A DNA stretch of 64,000 nt from an uncultured Alistipes sp. Lineage in GTDB: Bacteria; Bacteroidota; Bacteroidia; Bacteroidales; Rikenellaceae. The stretch is taken from assembly GCA_900770635.1 (NCBI GenBank), contig CAAGLB010000082.1, positions 8,257-72,256 on the forward strand. The letters are read 5' to 3'. Under the pieces are notes generated by a model that saw only the letters and a program-made list of their open reading frames with translations, was not told where the DNA came from and made no database searches. The position numbers and the translations under genes were made by a program. Positions 9,346 through 16,942 of this stretch are shown here, one piece after another. The first letter of the stretch is position 1. Every line of letters starts with the position of its first letter.

Positions 9346-9477
9346 GTAAGGTGTCTGCGACGCATGTTTACAAAGTGAAAAGTTAAAACTGAAAAGGGAA
9401 AAGTAAGGTGTCTGCGACGCATGTTTACAAAGTGAAAAGTTAAAACTGAAAAGGGAAAAGTAAGGTGTCTGCGACGC
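9346..9477. repeat. 57-bp tandem repeat (2.3 copies) in a GTGAAAA-type tract
   Basis: A unit starting GTAAGGTGTCTGCGACGCAT begins at 9346, 9403 and 9460. The first two units are complete and identical by eye; the third stops after 18 bases. Each unit contains a TGCGACGCA mini-palindrome and a run of GTGAAAA/CTGAAAA heptads. A related, more degenerate tract (9315-9345) precedes it. It is non-coding: both neighbouring genes end towards it. Confidence 0.9.
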
Positions 9478-9496
9478 TATATTTAATAATCTCGTG

Positions 9497-9578
9497 CGAA
9501 GCACACCACACTTTTCAGTTGTCAGTTTTCAGTTTTCACTTCGTGCGAAGCACACCACACTTTTCACCTCTCACTTTA
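9497..9578. repeat. Inverted copy of the GTGAAAA/GTGCGAAGCAC repeat module
   Basis: The unit CGTGCGAAGCACACCACACT followed by TTTTCA tracts occurs twice (from 9499 and from 9541). It runs opposite to the tract at 9310-9477, so the two together form a large imperfect inverted repeat. It ends in the stop region of the EamA gene. Confidence 0.8.
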
Positions 9579-10478
9579 TCTGCTGCCGATGGCCAGCAGA
9601 ATCATACCTATAATAATAAACATAAGGTCGAGGGCCTTGGTGCGTAGGTTGCGCTCGCCAAAGAGTAGCGCTCCGCACACAAAGGTGACGATAACCGACG
9701 AGCGACGTATCATAGAGACGATAGCAATCATCGCCCCATCCATGTCGAGGGCGTGGTAGTAGCAGAAGTCGGCACACGACACAAACAACGAGATGAGAGG
9801 TATTGTCCAGCGCCATATAAACTTCTCGTTAGTGCGCTTGGGAAGCCAGATGACGCAAGTGATGATGGTCATCATTACAAGCTGATATACCGAAAACCAG
9901 CTCTGCACAAACGTGGGATCGAGCTCGTGTGTCGAGATTATATACTTGTCGTAGAGACCACTCACCGCACCAAGCAGCATAGCTGCAAACATCGCCCACA
10001 CATAGCCGCTATGCTTAAAGTCAATATTCTCTTTGCGCCCAGCACGGCTTAGCAGGTATAGCGACAATATTGTCAGCAGTACACCTCCCCATTGCCATGC
10101 GTTGAGGCGTTCGCCAAAGAGGAGGGTTGCGCCTATGAGCACCACGACAGGGCGTGTGGCGTTCACAGGACCTACGATGGTGAGTGGCAGATGCTTTATG
10201 GCGTAGTAGCCACATAGCCACGATGATAGTGTTATCAGCGATTTGAGGGCTACGAGAGCATGGTCGCCCAGCGATCCTGTGCCGCTGTCGAGCGACGTAT
10301 GTGCGAACCACCCTAAGTCGAGCTCAGCACTTAGTATTACGGGTAGAAAGATGAGTGTCGAGAATAGGGTGTTGAGCAGCAATACGGGTATTACGGCATT
10401 GCCTCCGAGCGAGCGTTTTTTAGCTACGTCGTAGAAGCCGAGAAGTAGTGCCGAGAGAAACGCTGCCGCTACCCACAT
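9576..10478 (-). CDS. EamA/DMT-superfamily transporter
   Basis: This 300-residue integral membrane protein is built from about ten hydrophobic helices in two EamA repeats (about residues 1-138 and 155-298). Motifs typical of the drug/metabolite superfamily are VNATRPVVVLIGATLLFGERL at the end of the first repeat and SVIVTFVCGALLFGERNL in the second. Family members export metabolites or amino acids or take up nucleotide-sugar-like compounds; the substrate cannot be told from sequence. Its start overlaps the end of the upstream prenyltransferase gene by 10 bases, so the two are probably translated from one mRNA. Confidence 0.85.
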   Translation of the reverse strand: MWVAAAFLSALLLGFYDVAKKRSLGGNAVIPVLLLNTLFSTLIFLPVILSAELDLGWFAHTSLDSGTGSLGDHALVALKSLITLSSWLCGYYAIKHLPLTIVGPVNATRPVVVLIGATLLFGERLNAWQWGGVLLTILSLYLLSRAGRKENIDFKHSGYVWAMFAAMLLGAVSGLYDKYIISTHELDPTFVQSWFSVYQLVMMTIITCVIWLPKRTNEKFIWRWTIPLISLFVSCADFCYYHALDMDGAMIAIVSMIRRSSVIVTFVCGALLFGERNLRTKALDLMFIIIGMILLAIGSR

Positions 10479-11335
10479 ATCACAAGATTAAGAATGAGGA
10501 ATGTGGCGAGCGAGAGGCTTGCCAAGGCGTTGAACGTGCCAAAGGCCATGCCTATGTTGCGCTGGCGGTTAGGTGTTACGATGTAGTGCTCCGAGGCAAG
10601 TATCAGCGTAAACATGGCGCAGCCCACCCACAAAAACCACGACTGAGGCTGCGATGTGGCAAACATAACAAGAAGAGCTATGCTCGCTGCGTGAAGCAAT
10701 GCGCTGATAATTAGCGATGTGCGTGCCGAGAAGTGTGATGGTATCGAGTGCAGACCACGCTTACGGTCGAACTCAGCATCTTGCAGTGCATAGATTATGT
10801 CGAAGCCCGAGCACCATGTCATAACGATAAGGGCGAGCACCCAGCACTCCCATACAGATGTTCCCGTAACTGCCATATATGCACCCACGGGGGCTATGCC
10901 GAGCGATATGCCGAGGACGATGTGGGCCAACGACGTGAAGCGCTTGCAGTAGCTGTAAAACATGATTATGAATAGCGCTACGGGCGAGAGCCATCCACAC
11001 AATGGGTTGATGAGTGCGGCAACGATGATAAAGAGTAGGGCATTTGCCACGATAAACCACATGGCGCTACGTGCCGATATCACGCCTGCGGGAATCTCAC
11101 GATTTGCGGTGCGTGGGTTCTCGGCATCTATCTCTCTGTCTGCCCAGCGGTTAAAGCCCATAGCCACATTGCGGGCAAAGACCATGCAGCCCACAACCTG
11201 CAAAAGTAGTAGCCAGAGAGGCTTCTCAGGCTCTGTTGTAATCCACGCATATGTGAACGACAATAGCGCAAAGGGCATTGCGAATATGGTATGCGAAAAC
11301 TTCACAAGTTTTAGATAATCAGAAATCTTTGCCAT
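10469..11335 (-). CDS. mqnP: UbiA-like prenyltransferase, probably menaquinone (futalosine-route) MqnP type
   Basis: This 288-residue membrane protein has about eight or nine helices and the UbiA aspartate motif NRWADREIDAENPRTANRE near residue 60. A second Asp-rich motif, YALQDAEFDRKRGLHS, lies near residue 180. The wording of the first motif is closer to the MqnP group (4-hydroxybenzoate prenyltransferase-like enzymes of the futalosine menaquinone route) than to MenA. The reaction would attach a polyprenyl tail to an aromatic precursor in the inner membrane. No other menaquinone gene is in the window, so the pathway role is inferred from family only. Confidence 0.8.
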   Translation of the reverse strand: MAKISDYLKLVKFSHTIFAMPFALLSFTYAWITTEPEKPLWLLLLQVVGCMVFARNVAMGFNRWADREIDAENPRTANREIPAGVISARSAMWFIVANALLFIIVAALINPLCGWLSPVALFIIMFYSYCKRFTSLAHIVLGISLGIAPVGAYMAVTGTSVWECWVLALIVMTWCSGFDIIYALQDAEFDRKRGLHSIPSHFSARTSLIISALLHAASIALLVMFATSQPQSWFLWVGCAMFTLILASEHYIVTPNRQRNIGMAFGTFNALASLSLATFLILNLVICG

Positions 11336-11355
11336 TTCAGTTTTGTTTTATCGCA

Positions 11356-11363
11356 CAAAGATA
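11356..11363 (-). promoter_or_regulatory. -7 box (TATCTTTG) for the mqnP-EamA pair
   Basis: CAAAGATA on the plus strand is TATCTTTG on the minus strand, about 20 bases before the mqnP ATG at 11335. It lies just downstream of the hut-operon terminator. Confidence 0.65.
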
Positions 11364-11375
11364 ACCATAAAACAT

Positions 11376-11405
11376 AAAAAAACTACCCCTTAGGGGTAGT
11401 TTTTT
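11376..11405 (-). terminator. Terminator of the histidine-utilisation operon
   Basis: AAAAAACTACCCC/TTAGGGGTAGTTTTTT forms a tight hairpin with A and T runs on both sides. It can therefore stop transcription in either direction. It lies 24 bases after the nitroreductase stop. Confidence 0.85.
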
Positions 11406-11428
11406 ATTAGATGTTACCTTAACCAGGA

Positions 11429-12061
11429 TTACTCTACGTAGTAAGCCTTGGTTGCATCACGCTCTGGCGCCGTTGGAATCTCGCCCTCGGGATAGCCAAA
11501 GGCGATAGCCATGAGTAGTTTGTAGTCCTCAGGAAGCTGCAAACGCTCGTAGTAGGGCTTAGCCTCGTCCGACATCATCACAGGGATGACGCTGCCCAAG
11601 CAGCACGAGCCTATGCCCATGCTCCATGCCGAGAGCATCATGTTCTCAGAGAGCAAACCGCAGTCGTACTCGCCGCTATAACTCTCCTTAGGACATGCGA
11701 TGAATGCCACCGTTGGGGCGTTGCGGAAGAAGTTCTTGAAGTTGGGCTGCTCCTTAAGCTTAGGATTGTGCTTAACGGCAATCTCGGTAACGCCATTGAT
11801 AAAGTCGGGAGCATCGACAACACGCACCGCCCATGTCTGCTTGTTCATGGCATTAGGGGCGTAGATGCCACACTCGATAACCTTAGCCATCTGCTCACGA
11901 TTAACAGCCTCAGGCTTGTAGTCACGAATTGAGCGGCGAGTCATGATATTCTCAATGACTACCTTATCCTTAGACTTTTCCACTGTTACGTTTGTACTTT
12001 CGTTGACATTTACACAGCCCACAACAAGTGCGGCAAGCATGCCAATAAATACTCTTTTCAT
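11429..12061 (-). CDS. Nitroreductase-family flavoprotein with lipoprotein signal
   Basis: This 210-residue protein matches the nitroreductase fold: TRRSIRDYKPEAV with the FMN-phosphate-binding Arg pair near residue 42, then APNAMNKQTWAVRV. Later come SAWSMGIGSCCLGSV and IAFGYPEGE. Such enzymes are FMN-dependent NAD(P)H oxidoreductases acting on nitro-aromatics, quinones or unknown metabolites. Unusually, the N-terminus MKRVFIGMLAALVVGC is a lipoprotein signal with the Cys at residue 16, which would place the enzyme in the periplasm or on a membrane. Most family members are cytoplasmic. It follows hutI by 3 bases and is the last gene of the hut operon; a role in histidine breakdown is not known. 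Confidence 0.85.
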   Translation of the reverse strand: MKRVFIGMLAALVVGCVNVNESTNVTVEKSKDKVVIENIMTRRSIRDYKPEAVNREQMAKVIECGIYAPNAMNKQTWAVRVVDAPDFINGVTEIAVKHNPKLKEQPNFKNFFRNAPTVAFIACPKESYSGEYDCGLLSENMMLSAWSMGIGSCCLGSVIPVMMSDEAKPYYERLQLPEDYKLLMAIAFGYPEGEIPTAPERDATKAYYVE

Positions 12062-12064
12062 ACC

Positions 12065-13303
12065 TTACTTTATTATTGTACCTTTAAGCACGATGTTACG
12101 AATAACGGGCGTCTGATGGGCGTATGGGAGATATGCCAAAGAGGGTAGTGGCTTAGTGAGGTAGAAGTTAGCTACCTTGCCACGAGTAATCGAACCAAAG
12201 TCGTTGCTGAGGCCCATAGCTGCTGCCGAGTTCATTGTTGCAGCGTTGAGAGCCTCGGCGGGAGTCATCTTCATCTTGATAGAGCCGAGCGACACCACAA
12301 AGCGCATGTTGCCCGAAGGCGCTGTGCCAGGGTTGAAGTCCGAGGCCAAAGCCACCGCCAAGCCAGCGTCTATCATCTTGCGTGCAGGAGGATAGCTAAT
12401 GCCGAGGAAGAAGGCGCAGCCAGGTAGCATCGTAGGCATAGTGCCTGTGCCACGGAGTGCCTCAATCTGCTCGTCGCCCATGCTCTCAAGGTGGTCAACG
12501 CTGAGGGCATTGTGCTCAACACCAACCTCAACACCACCTGACACAGCGAGTTCGTTGGCATGAATCTTAGCACGTAGGCCATACTTAGCACCTACCTCCA
12601 TAATTTTTGCAGTCTCCTCGACAGTAAAGAAGCCACGGTCGCAGAATACATCTACGAAGTCGGCCAAGCCCTCCTTAGCCACAGCGGGAATCATGTCGTT
12701 GCACACATGGTCGACATACTCTGCTTGACGACCTTTGTAGGCACGGCCCACAGCATGTGCGCCGAGGAACGTAGCACGCACCTCGATAGGCGATGTCTGG
12801 CGAATACGCTTGATGACACGCAATATTTTAAGCTCGTCCTCGAGCGTTAGTCCATAGCCCGACTTAATCTCAACAAGACCGGTACCCATAGCCACAATCT
12901 CGTCGACACGCTCCATAGCCTGACGGTATAGCTCATCTTCTGAGGTGTCGTGAAGCCTATCTGCCGAGTTAAGGATGCCGCCACCACGCTTAGCTATCTC
13001 CTCATACGACAAGCCATTAATCTTGTCGAGGAACTCCTGCTCACGGCTGCCAGCATATACGATATGTGTGTGCGAGTCGCAGAACGAGGGGAAGAGCCAG
13101 CCACCCTGGGCATCGAGAACCTCGCAGTTCTCGATGCTGGGTAGCGTATCCATTGTGCCGTAGTCCTTGATGCGGTCGCCGTCGGTGAGAAGCCATGCAT
13201 TTTCGAGCATGCCTATTTCGGCCATTGCCTTGCCCTCAACTCTTAGGCGGCCACTCTCGTCGATACCTACGAGCGTACCTATGTTTTTAACGAGTAAGCT
13301 CAT
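12065..13303 (-). CDS. hutI: Imidazolonepropionase
   Basis: This is the third enzyme of histidine degradation: it hydrolyses 4-imidazolone-5-propionate to N-formimino-glutamate in the cytoplasm. The 412-residue protein is an amidohydrolase with the metal-binding CDSHTHIVYAG near residue 73. It also has ATFLGAHAVGRAYKGR, the metal His in AKIHANEL, and ALASDFNPGTAPSGNM near the C-terminus; these are all characteristic of HutI. Its start lies 17 bases inside the end of hutH, which suggests coupled translation. Confidence 0.96.
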   Translation of the reverse strand: MSLLVKNIGTLVGIDESGRLRVEGKAMAEIGMLENAWLLTDGDRIKDYGTMDTLPSIENCEVLDAQGGWLFPSFCDSHTHIVYAGSREQEFLDKINGLSYEEIAKRGGGILNSADRLHDTSEDELYRQAMERVDEIVAMGTGLVEIKSGYGLTLEDELKILRVIKRIRQTSPIEVRATFLGAHAVGRAYKGRQAEYVDHVCNDMIPAVAKEGLADFVDVFCDRGFFTVEETAKIMEVGAKYGLRAKIHANELAVSGGVEVGVEHNALSVDHLESMGDEQIEALRGTGTMPTMLPGCAFFLGISYPPARKMIDAGLAVALASDFNPGTAPSGNMRFVVSLGSIKMKMTPAEALNAATMNSAAAMGLSNDFGSITRGKVANFYLTKPLPSLAYLPYAHQTPVIRNIVLKGTIIK

Positions 13304-14786
13304 AGTCGTTAAGGAATGTTACAGATGTTGCAATGTGAGGATACATCACTGTGTCGTTGTCCACAAATGGAACAACCTTACGATATGCCTCGAACATAGC
13401 CTCTACACTCTCTGACGAGCGGAGTGATGTCATTGCGTGACGGAACTCTAATGCCTGTGCCGAGTTCATAAGCTCGATAGCCAAAACACGCTCGGTGTTC
13501 TTAACCACCTTCCAAAGTTTTGTGGCAGCGTTAGAGCCCATGCTCACGTGATCCTCCTGACCCTGTGATGAAGGGATAGAGTCACACGATGCTGGCCAGC
13601 ACAAGCCCTTAGACTGGCTAACGATAGATGCCGCAGTATACTGTGGAATCATGAAGCCTGAGTTAAGGCCTGGGTTGGCAACGAGGAAGTTAGGAAGGTT
13701 GCGAGTACCAGAGATAAGCTTATATGTACGGCGCTCAGAGATGTTACCAAGCTCAGCTACGGCAATAGCCAAGAAGTCCATGGCTACGGCGATAGGCTGA
13801 CCGTGGAAGTTACCTGCTGAGATTACCTCGTCGGTGTCAGGGAATACTGTTGGGTTGTCGGTAGCCGAGTTAATCTCAGTCTCGAGAACCGATGCTACAT
13901 AGGCGATAGTATCCTTCGATGCGCCGTGTACCTGAGGTATGCAGCGGAATGAGTAAGGATCCTGAACATGCTGCTTAGGCTGCTTGCCAATCTCCGAGCC
14001 AGCCAATATCTCGCGGAACGCACGAGCAGTCTCAATCTGACCGTTGTGAGGACGAATGGCGTGTACGTTGTGCTCAAAAGGCTCCATGCGACCATCGAAT
14101 GCGTCCAACGACATAGCGCCGATATGGTCAGCCCAACGGCTGAGGCGCTGAGCGTTGATTAGCGAGTAGACGCCATATGCCGACATAAACTGTGTGCCGT
14201 TCAAGAGTGCAAGGCCCTCCTTTGAGCAGAGAGTGATAGGCTCCCAGCCCATCTTTGCCATCATCTCCTCACCCTTAACAACCTTACCGTCAATCTCTAC
14301 ATGACCTAAGCCAAGCAAAGGTAAGCACATGTGAGCCAAAGGCGAGAGGTCACCCGAAGCACCCAATGAGCCCTGCTCGTAGACAACAGGAATGATGTTG
14401 TTGTTGAACATATCCACGAGGCGCTCAACGGTGATTAGCTGCACGCCAGAGTGGCCGTATGACAACGACTGCACCTTAAGAAGGAGCATGAGGCGAGCAA
14501 TCTCTGATGGCACACGCTCTCCTGTGCCACAAGCGTGCGACATCATAAGGTTCTTCTGGAGCTGTGAAAGACCCTCCTTCTCTACTGAGATGTTGCACAA
14601 CGAGCCGAAACCTGTTGTAACACCATAGATAGGACGACCAGCATCCTCCATCTTCTTGTCGAGATACTCACGGCACTTGTTGATGCGTGCCTTAGCATCG
14701 TCGCTAATAGCAAGTTTGTAGCCCTTAGTTAAAATCTCCTCTACACGAGCGATAGTTAGACGCTCTGCGCTAATATAATGAATCAT
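13287..14786 (-). CDS. hutH: Histidine ammonia-lyase
   Basis: First enzyme of the pathway: it removes ammonia from L-histidine to give trans-urocanate. The protein has 499 residues and the Ala-Ser-Gly triad that cyclises to the MIO electrophile (GASGDLSPL; residues 143-145). It also has the family motifs YGVTTGFGSL near 54 and SQGQEDHVSMG near 415. There is no sign of truncation. It sits 10 bases after hutU. Length and motifs fit HutH better than the related phenylalanine or tyrosine lyases, and the operon settles the assignment. Confidence 0.97.
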   Translation of the reverse strand: MIHYISAERLTIARVEEILTKGYKLAISDDAKARINKCREYLDKKMEDAGRPIYGVTTGFGSLCNISVEKEGLSQLQKNLMMSHACGTGERVPSEIARLMLLLKVQSLSYGHSGVQLITVERLVDMFNNNIIPVVYEQGSLGASGDLSPLAHMCLPLLGLGHVEIDGKVVKGEEMMAKMGWEPITLCSKEGLALLNGTQFMSAYGVYSLINAQRLSRWADHIGAMSLDAFDGRMEPFEHNVHAIRPHNGQIETARAFREILAGSEIGKQPKQHVQDPYSFRCIPQVHGASKDTIAYVASVLETEINSATDNPTVFPDTDEVISAGNFHGQPIAVAMDFLAIAVAELGNISERRTYKLISGTRNLPNFLVANPGLNSGFMIPQYTAASIVSQSKGLCWPASCDSIPSSQGQEDHVSMGSNAATKLWKVVKNTERVLAIELMNSAQALEFRHAMTSLRSSESVEAMFEAYRKVVPFVDNDTVMYPHIATSVTFLNDYELTR

Positions 14787-14796
14787 AATGCGTTAC

Positions 14797-16812
14797 TTAT
14801 TTATTATCGTTATATACCTTGTTGATAAGCTCCATGTCGGCAAGGTTAGGAAGTGTAACCTTGAGAAGTGGAGTGCGCTCCATCTGGCGTTTGATGGCGA
14901 ACATAGCGCCCTCGTTGCGTGCCCAGCTACGACGTGCGATACCGTTGTTTACGTCCCATAGCAACATCTCCTCGATGTGGCGTGCAGAGTCCTCCGAGCC
15001 GTCAATAACCATACCGAAGCCACCGTTCATAACCTCGCCCCAGCCTACGCCACCGCCGTTGTGGATAGATACCCACGTAGCACCACGGAATGAGTCGCCG
15101 ATGACGTTGTGTACGGCCATGTCAGCGCAGAACTGTGAGCCGTCGTAAATATTCGAGGTCTCACGATATGGTGAGTCGGTACCCGATACGTCGTGGTGGT
15201 CACGACCAAGAACTACGGGCGCTGAAAGCTCGCCACGCTTGATAGCCTCGTTAAAGGCAAGAGCAATGCGTGTACGACCCTCAGAGTCTGCGTAGAGGAT
15301 ACGTGCCTGTGAGCCTACAACGAGCTTATTCTGCTTAGCCTCACGAATCCAGTGTAGGTTATCCTCCATCTGGCCCTGAATCTCTTGTGGCGACTCCTTG
15401 AGCATCTCCTCCAATACCTCAGCTGCAATGCGGTCGGTAGTCTCGAGATCCTCCTCCTTACCTGATGTACATACCCAGCGGAAAGGACCGAAGCCGTAGT
15501 CGAAGAACATAGGACCCATGATGTCCTGTACGTATGATGGGTAGCGGAACTTGCCATCCTCAGTCATGATGTCGGCACCAGCACGTGATGACTCCAAGAG
15601 GAAGGCGTTGCCATAGTCGAAGAAGTACATACCGCGTGCTGTGAGCTTGTTTACAGCTGCCACATGGCGACGCAACGACTCACGTACGCACTCGTGGAAG
15701 CGCTCAGGCTCCTCAGCCATCATGCGGTTAGACTCCTCGTAAGAGTAACCAACAGGGTAGTAGCCACCAGCCCATGGGTTGTGGAGTGATGTCTGGTCTG
15801 AGCCAAGGTCTACGTTGATATCCTCCTCAGCCAAACGCTCCCATAGGTCTACGACATTACCTACGTATGCAAATGAGATAACCTCCTTGTTCTCTACCGC
15901 CTGCTTAACACGTGGCATAAGCTCGTCGAGTGATGAGTAGAGTTCATCAACCCAGCCCTGCTTGTGACGCTTCTCGGCAGCGGCGATATTAACCTCGGCA
16001 GTGATGCTAACAACACCTGAGATGTTGCCAGCCTTAGGCTGTGCGCCCGACATGCCACCAAGACCTGCTGTGACGAATAGCATGCCACGCAAATCCTTCT
16101 GACCAGGCTTCATGCGCTTGCGAGCAGCATTCATCACGGTGATAGTTGTGCCATGCACGATACCCTGAGGGCCGATGTACATGTACGAACCCGCAGTCAT
16201 CTGACCATACTGCGATACGCCCATAGCGTTGAAGCGCTCCCAGTCGTCCTGCGACGAGTGGTTAGGGATAACCATACCGTTGGTCACGATAACACGTGGA
16301 GCGTCCTTGTGCGATGGGAACAAACCGAGTGGGTGTCCTGAGTACATCACGAGAGTCTGCTCGTCGGTCATCTCTGCCAAATACTTCATTGCCAAGCGAT
16401 ACTGAGCCCAGTTCTGGAACACGGCGCCATTACCACCGTAGGTAATAAGCTCGTGTGGGTGCTGTGCTACAGCCTTGTCGAGGTTGTTCTGAATCATGAG
16501 CATAATGGCTGCTGCCTGACGTGAGCGTGCAGGATAGTCATCAATCGAGCGAGCATACATCTCGTAGTCGGGACGTAGGCGGTACATGTAGATACGACCG
16601 TATGTCTTGAGCTCCTCCAAAAACTCGGGAGCAAGCTCTGCGTGGTGCTTCTCGGGGAAGTAACGCAAGGCATTTGCCAATGCCAACTTCTTCTCCTCGT
16701 CGGTGAGAATATCCTTACGCTTTGGGGCGTGGTTGGCGTTGGGGTCGTAAGCCTTAGGTGCAGGCAACACATCAGGAATACCTGCTAATATATCTTTCTG
16801 AAAATCTGTCAT
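14797..16812 (-). CDS. hutU: Urocanate hydratase
   Basis: Second enzyme: NAD-dependent hydration of urocanate to 4-imidazolone-5-propionate. At 671 residues it belongs to the long form, similar in size to the animal enzyme rather than the about 555-residue Pseudomonas type. Recognisable stretches include YGGNGAVFQNWAQYRL, YSGHPLGLFP, MTAGSYMYIGPQGIVHGTT and the C-terminal SIHNGGGVGWGEVMNGGFG. It lies between ftcD and hutH. The 130-base gap to ftcD on its upstream side holds a hairpin-forming repeat, which is unusual because the other hut genes are only 3-10 bases apart or overlap. Confidence 0.97.
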   Translation of the reverse strand: MTDFQKDILAGIPDVLPAPKAYDPNANHAPKRKDILTDEEKKLALANALRYFPEKHHAELAPEFLEELKTYGRIYMYRLRPDYEMYARSIDDYPARSRQAAAIMLMIQNNLDKAVAQHPHELITYGGNGAVFQNWAQYRLAMKYLAEMTDEQTLVMYSGHPLGLFPSHKDAPRVIVTNGMVIPNHSSQDDWERFNAMGVSQYGQMTAGSYMYIGPQGIVHGTTITVMNAARKRMKPGQKDLRGMLFVTAGLGGMSGAQPKAGNISGVVSITAEVNIAAAEKRHKQGWVDELYSSLDELMPRVKQAVENKEVISFAYVGNVVDLWERLAEEDINVDLGSDQTSLHNPWAGGYYPVGYSYEESNRMMAEEPERFHECVRESLRRHVAAVNKLTARGMYFFDYGNAFLLESSRAGADIMTEDGKFRYPSYVQDIMGPMFFDYGFGPFRWVCTSGKEEDLETTDRIAAEVLEEMLKESPQEIQGQMEDNLHWIREAKQNKLVVGSQARILYADSEGRTRIALAFNEAIKRGELSAPVVLGRDHHDVSGTDSPYRETSNIYDGSQFCADMAVHNVIGDSFRGATWVSIHNGGGVGWGEVMNGGFGMVIDGSEDSARHIEEMLLWDVNNGIARRSWARNEGAMFAIKRQMERTPLLKVTLPNLADMELINKVYNDNK

Positions 16813-16828
16813 AATAATCTTAGGTTTA

Positions 16829-16938
16829 AGGTGAAAGGTGAGAAGTGAAAGGTGAAAAGTGTGGTGTGCTTCGCACAGGATTTATAAACATGCGCCGCAG
16901 GCACATAACTTTTCACTTTTCCCCTTTCAGTTTTCACT
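16829..16938. repeat. Complete inverted-repeat element of the GTGAAAA family inside the hut operon
   Basis: The left arm is a GTGAAAG/GTGAAAA tract (16830-16860) and the right arm is its imperfect complement (16907-16938, TTTTCACTTTTCCCCTTTCA). Between them are two capping mini-hairpins, GTGTGCTTCGCAC (16864-16876) and TGCGCCGCAGGCACA (16891-16905), separated by GGATTTATAAACA. It fills the gap between ftcD and hutU and would be transcribed in the operon mRNA. Confidence 0.85.
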
Positions 16939-16942
16939 TAGT

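Noticed and set aside
9346..9477. Possible CRISPR-like array (regular 57-base repeats)
   Set aside because: The units are head-to-tail with no unique spacers and no cas genes near; it is a simple tandem repeat.
10469..11335. Assignment of the prenyltransferase as MenA or UbiA proper
   Set aside because: The first Asp motif (NRWADREIDAENPRTANRE) is nearer to the MqnP group, although only a tree would settle it.
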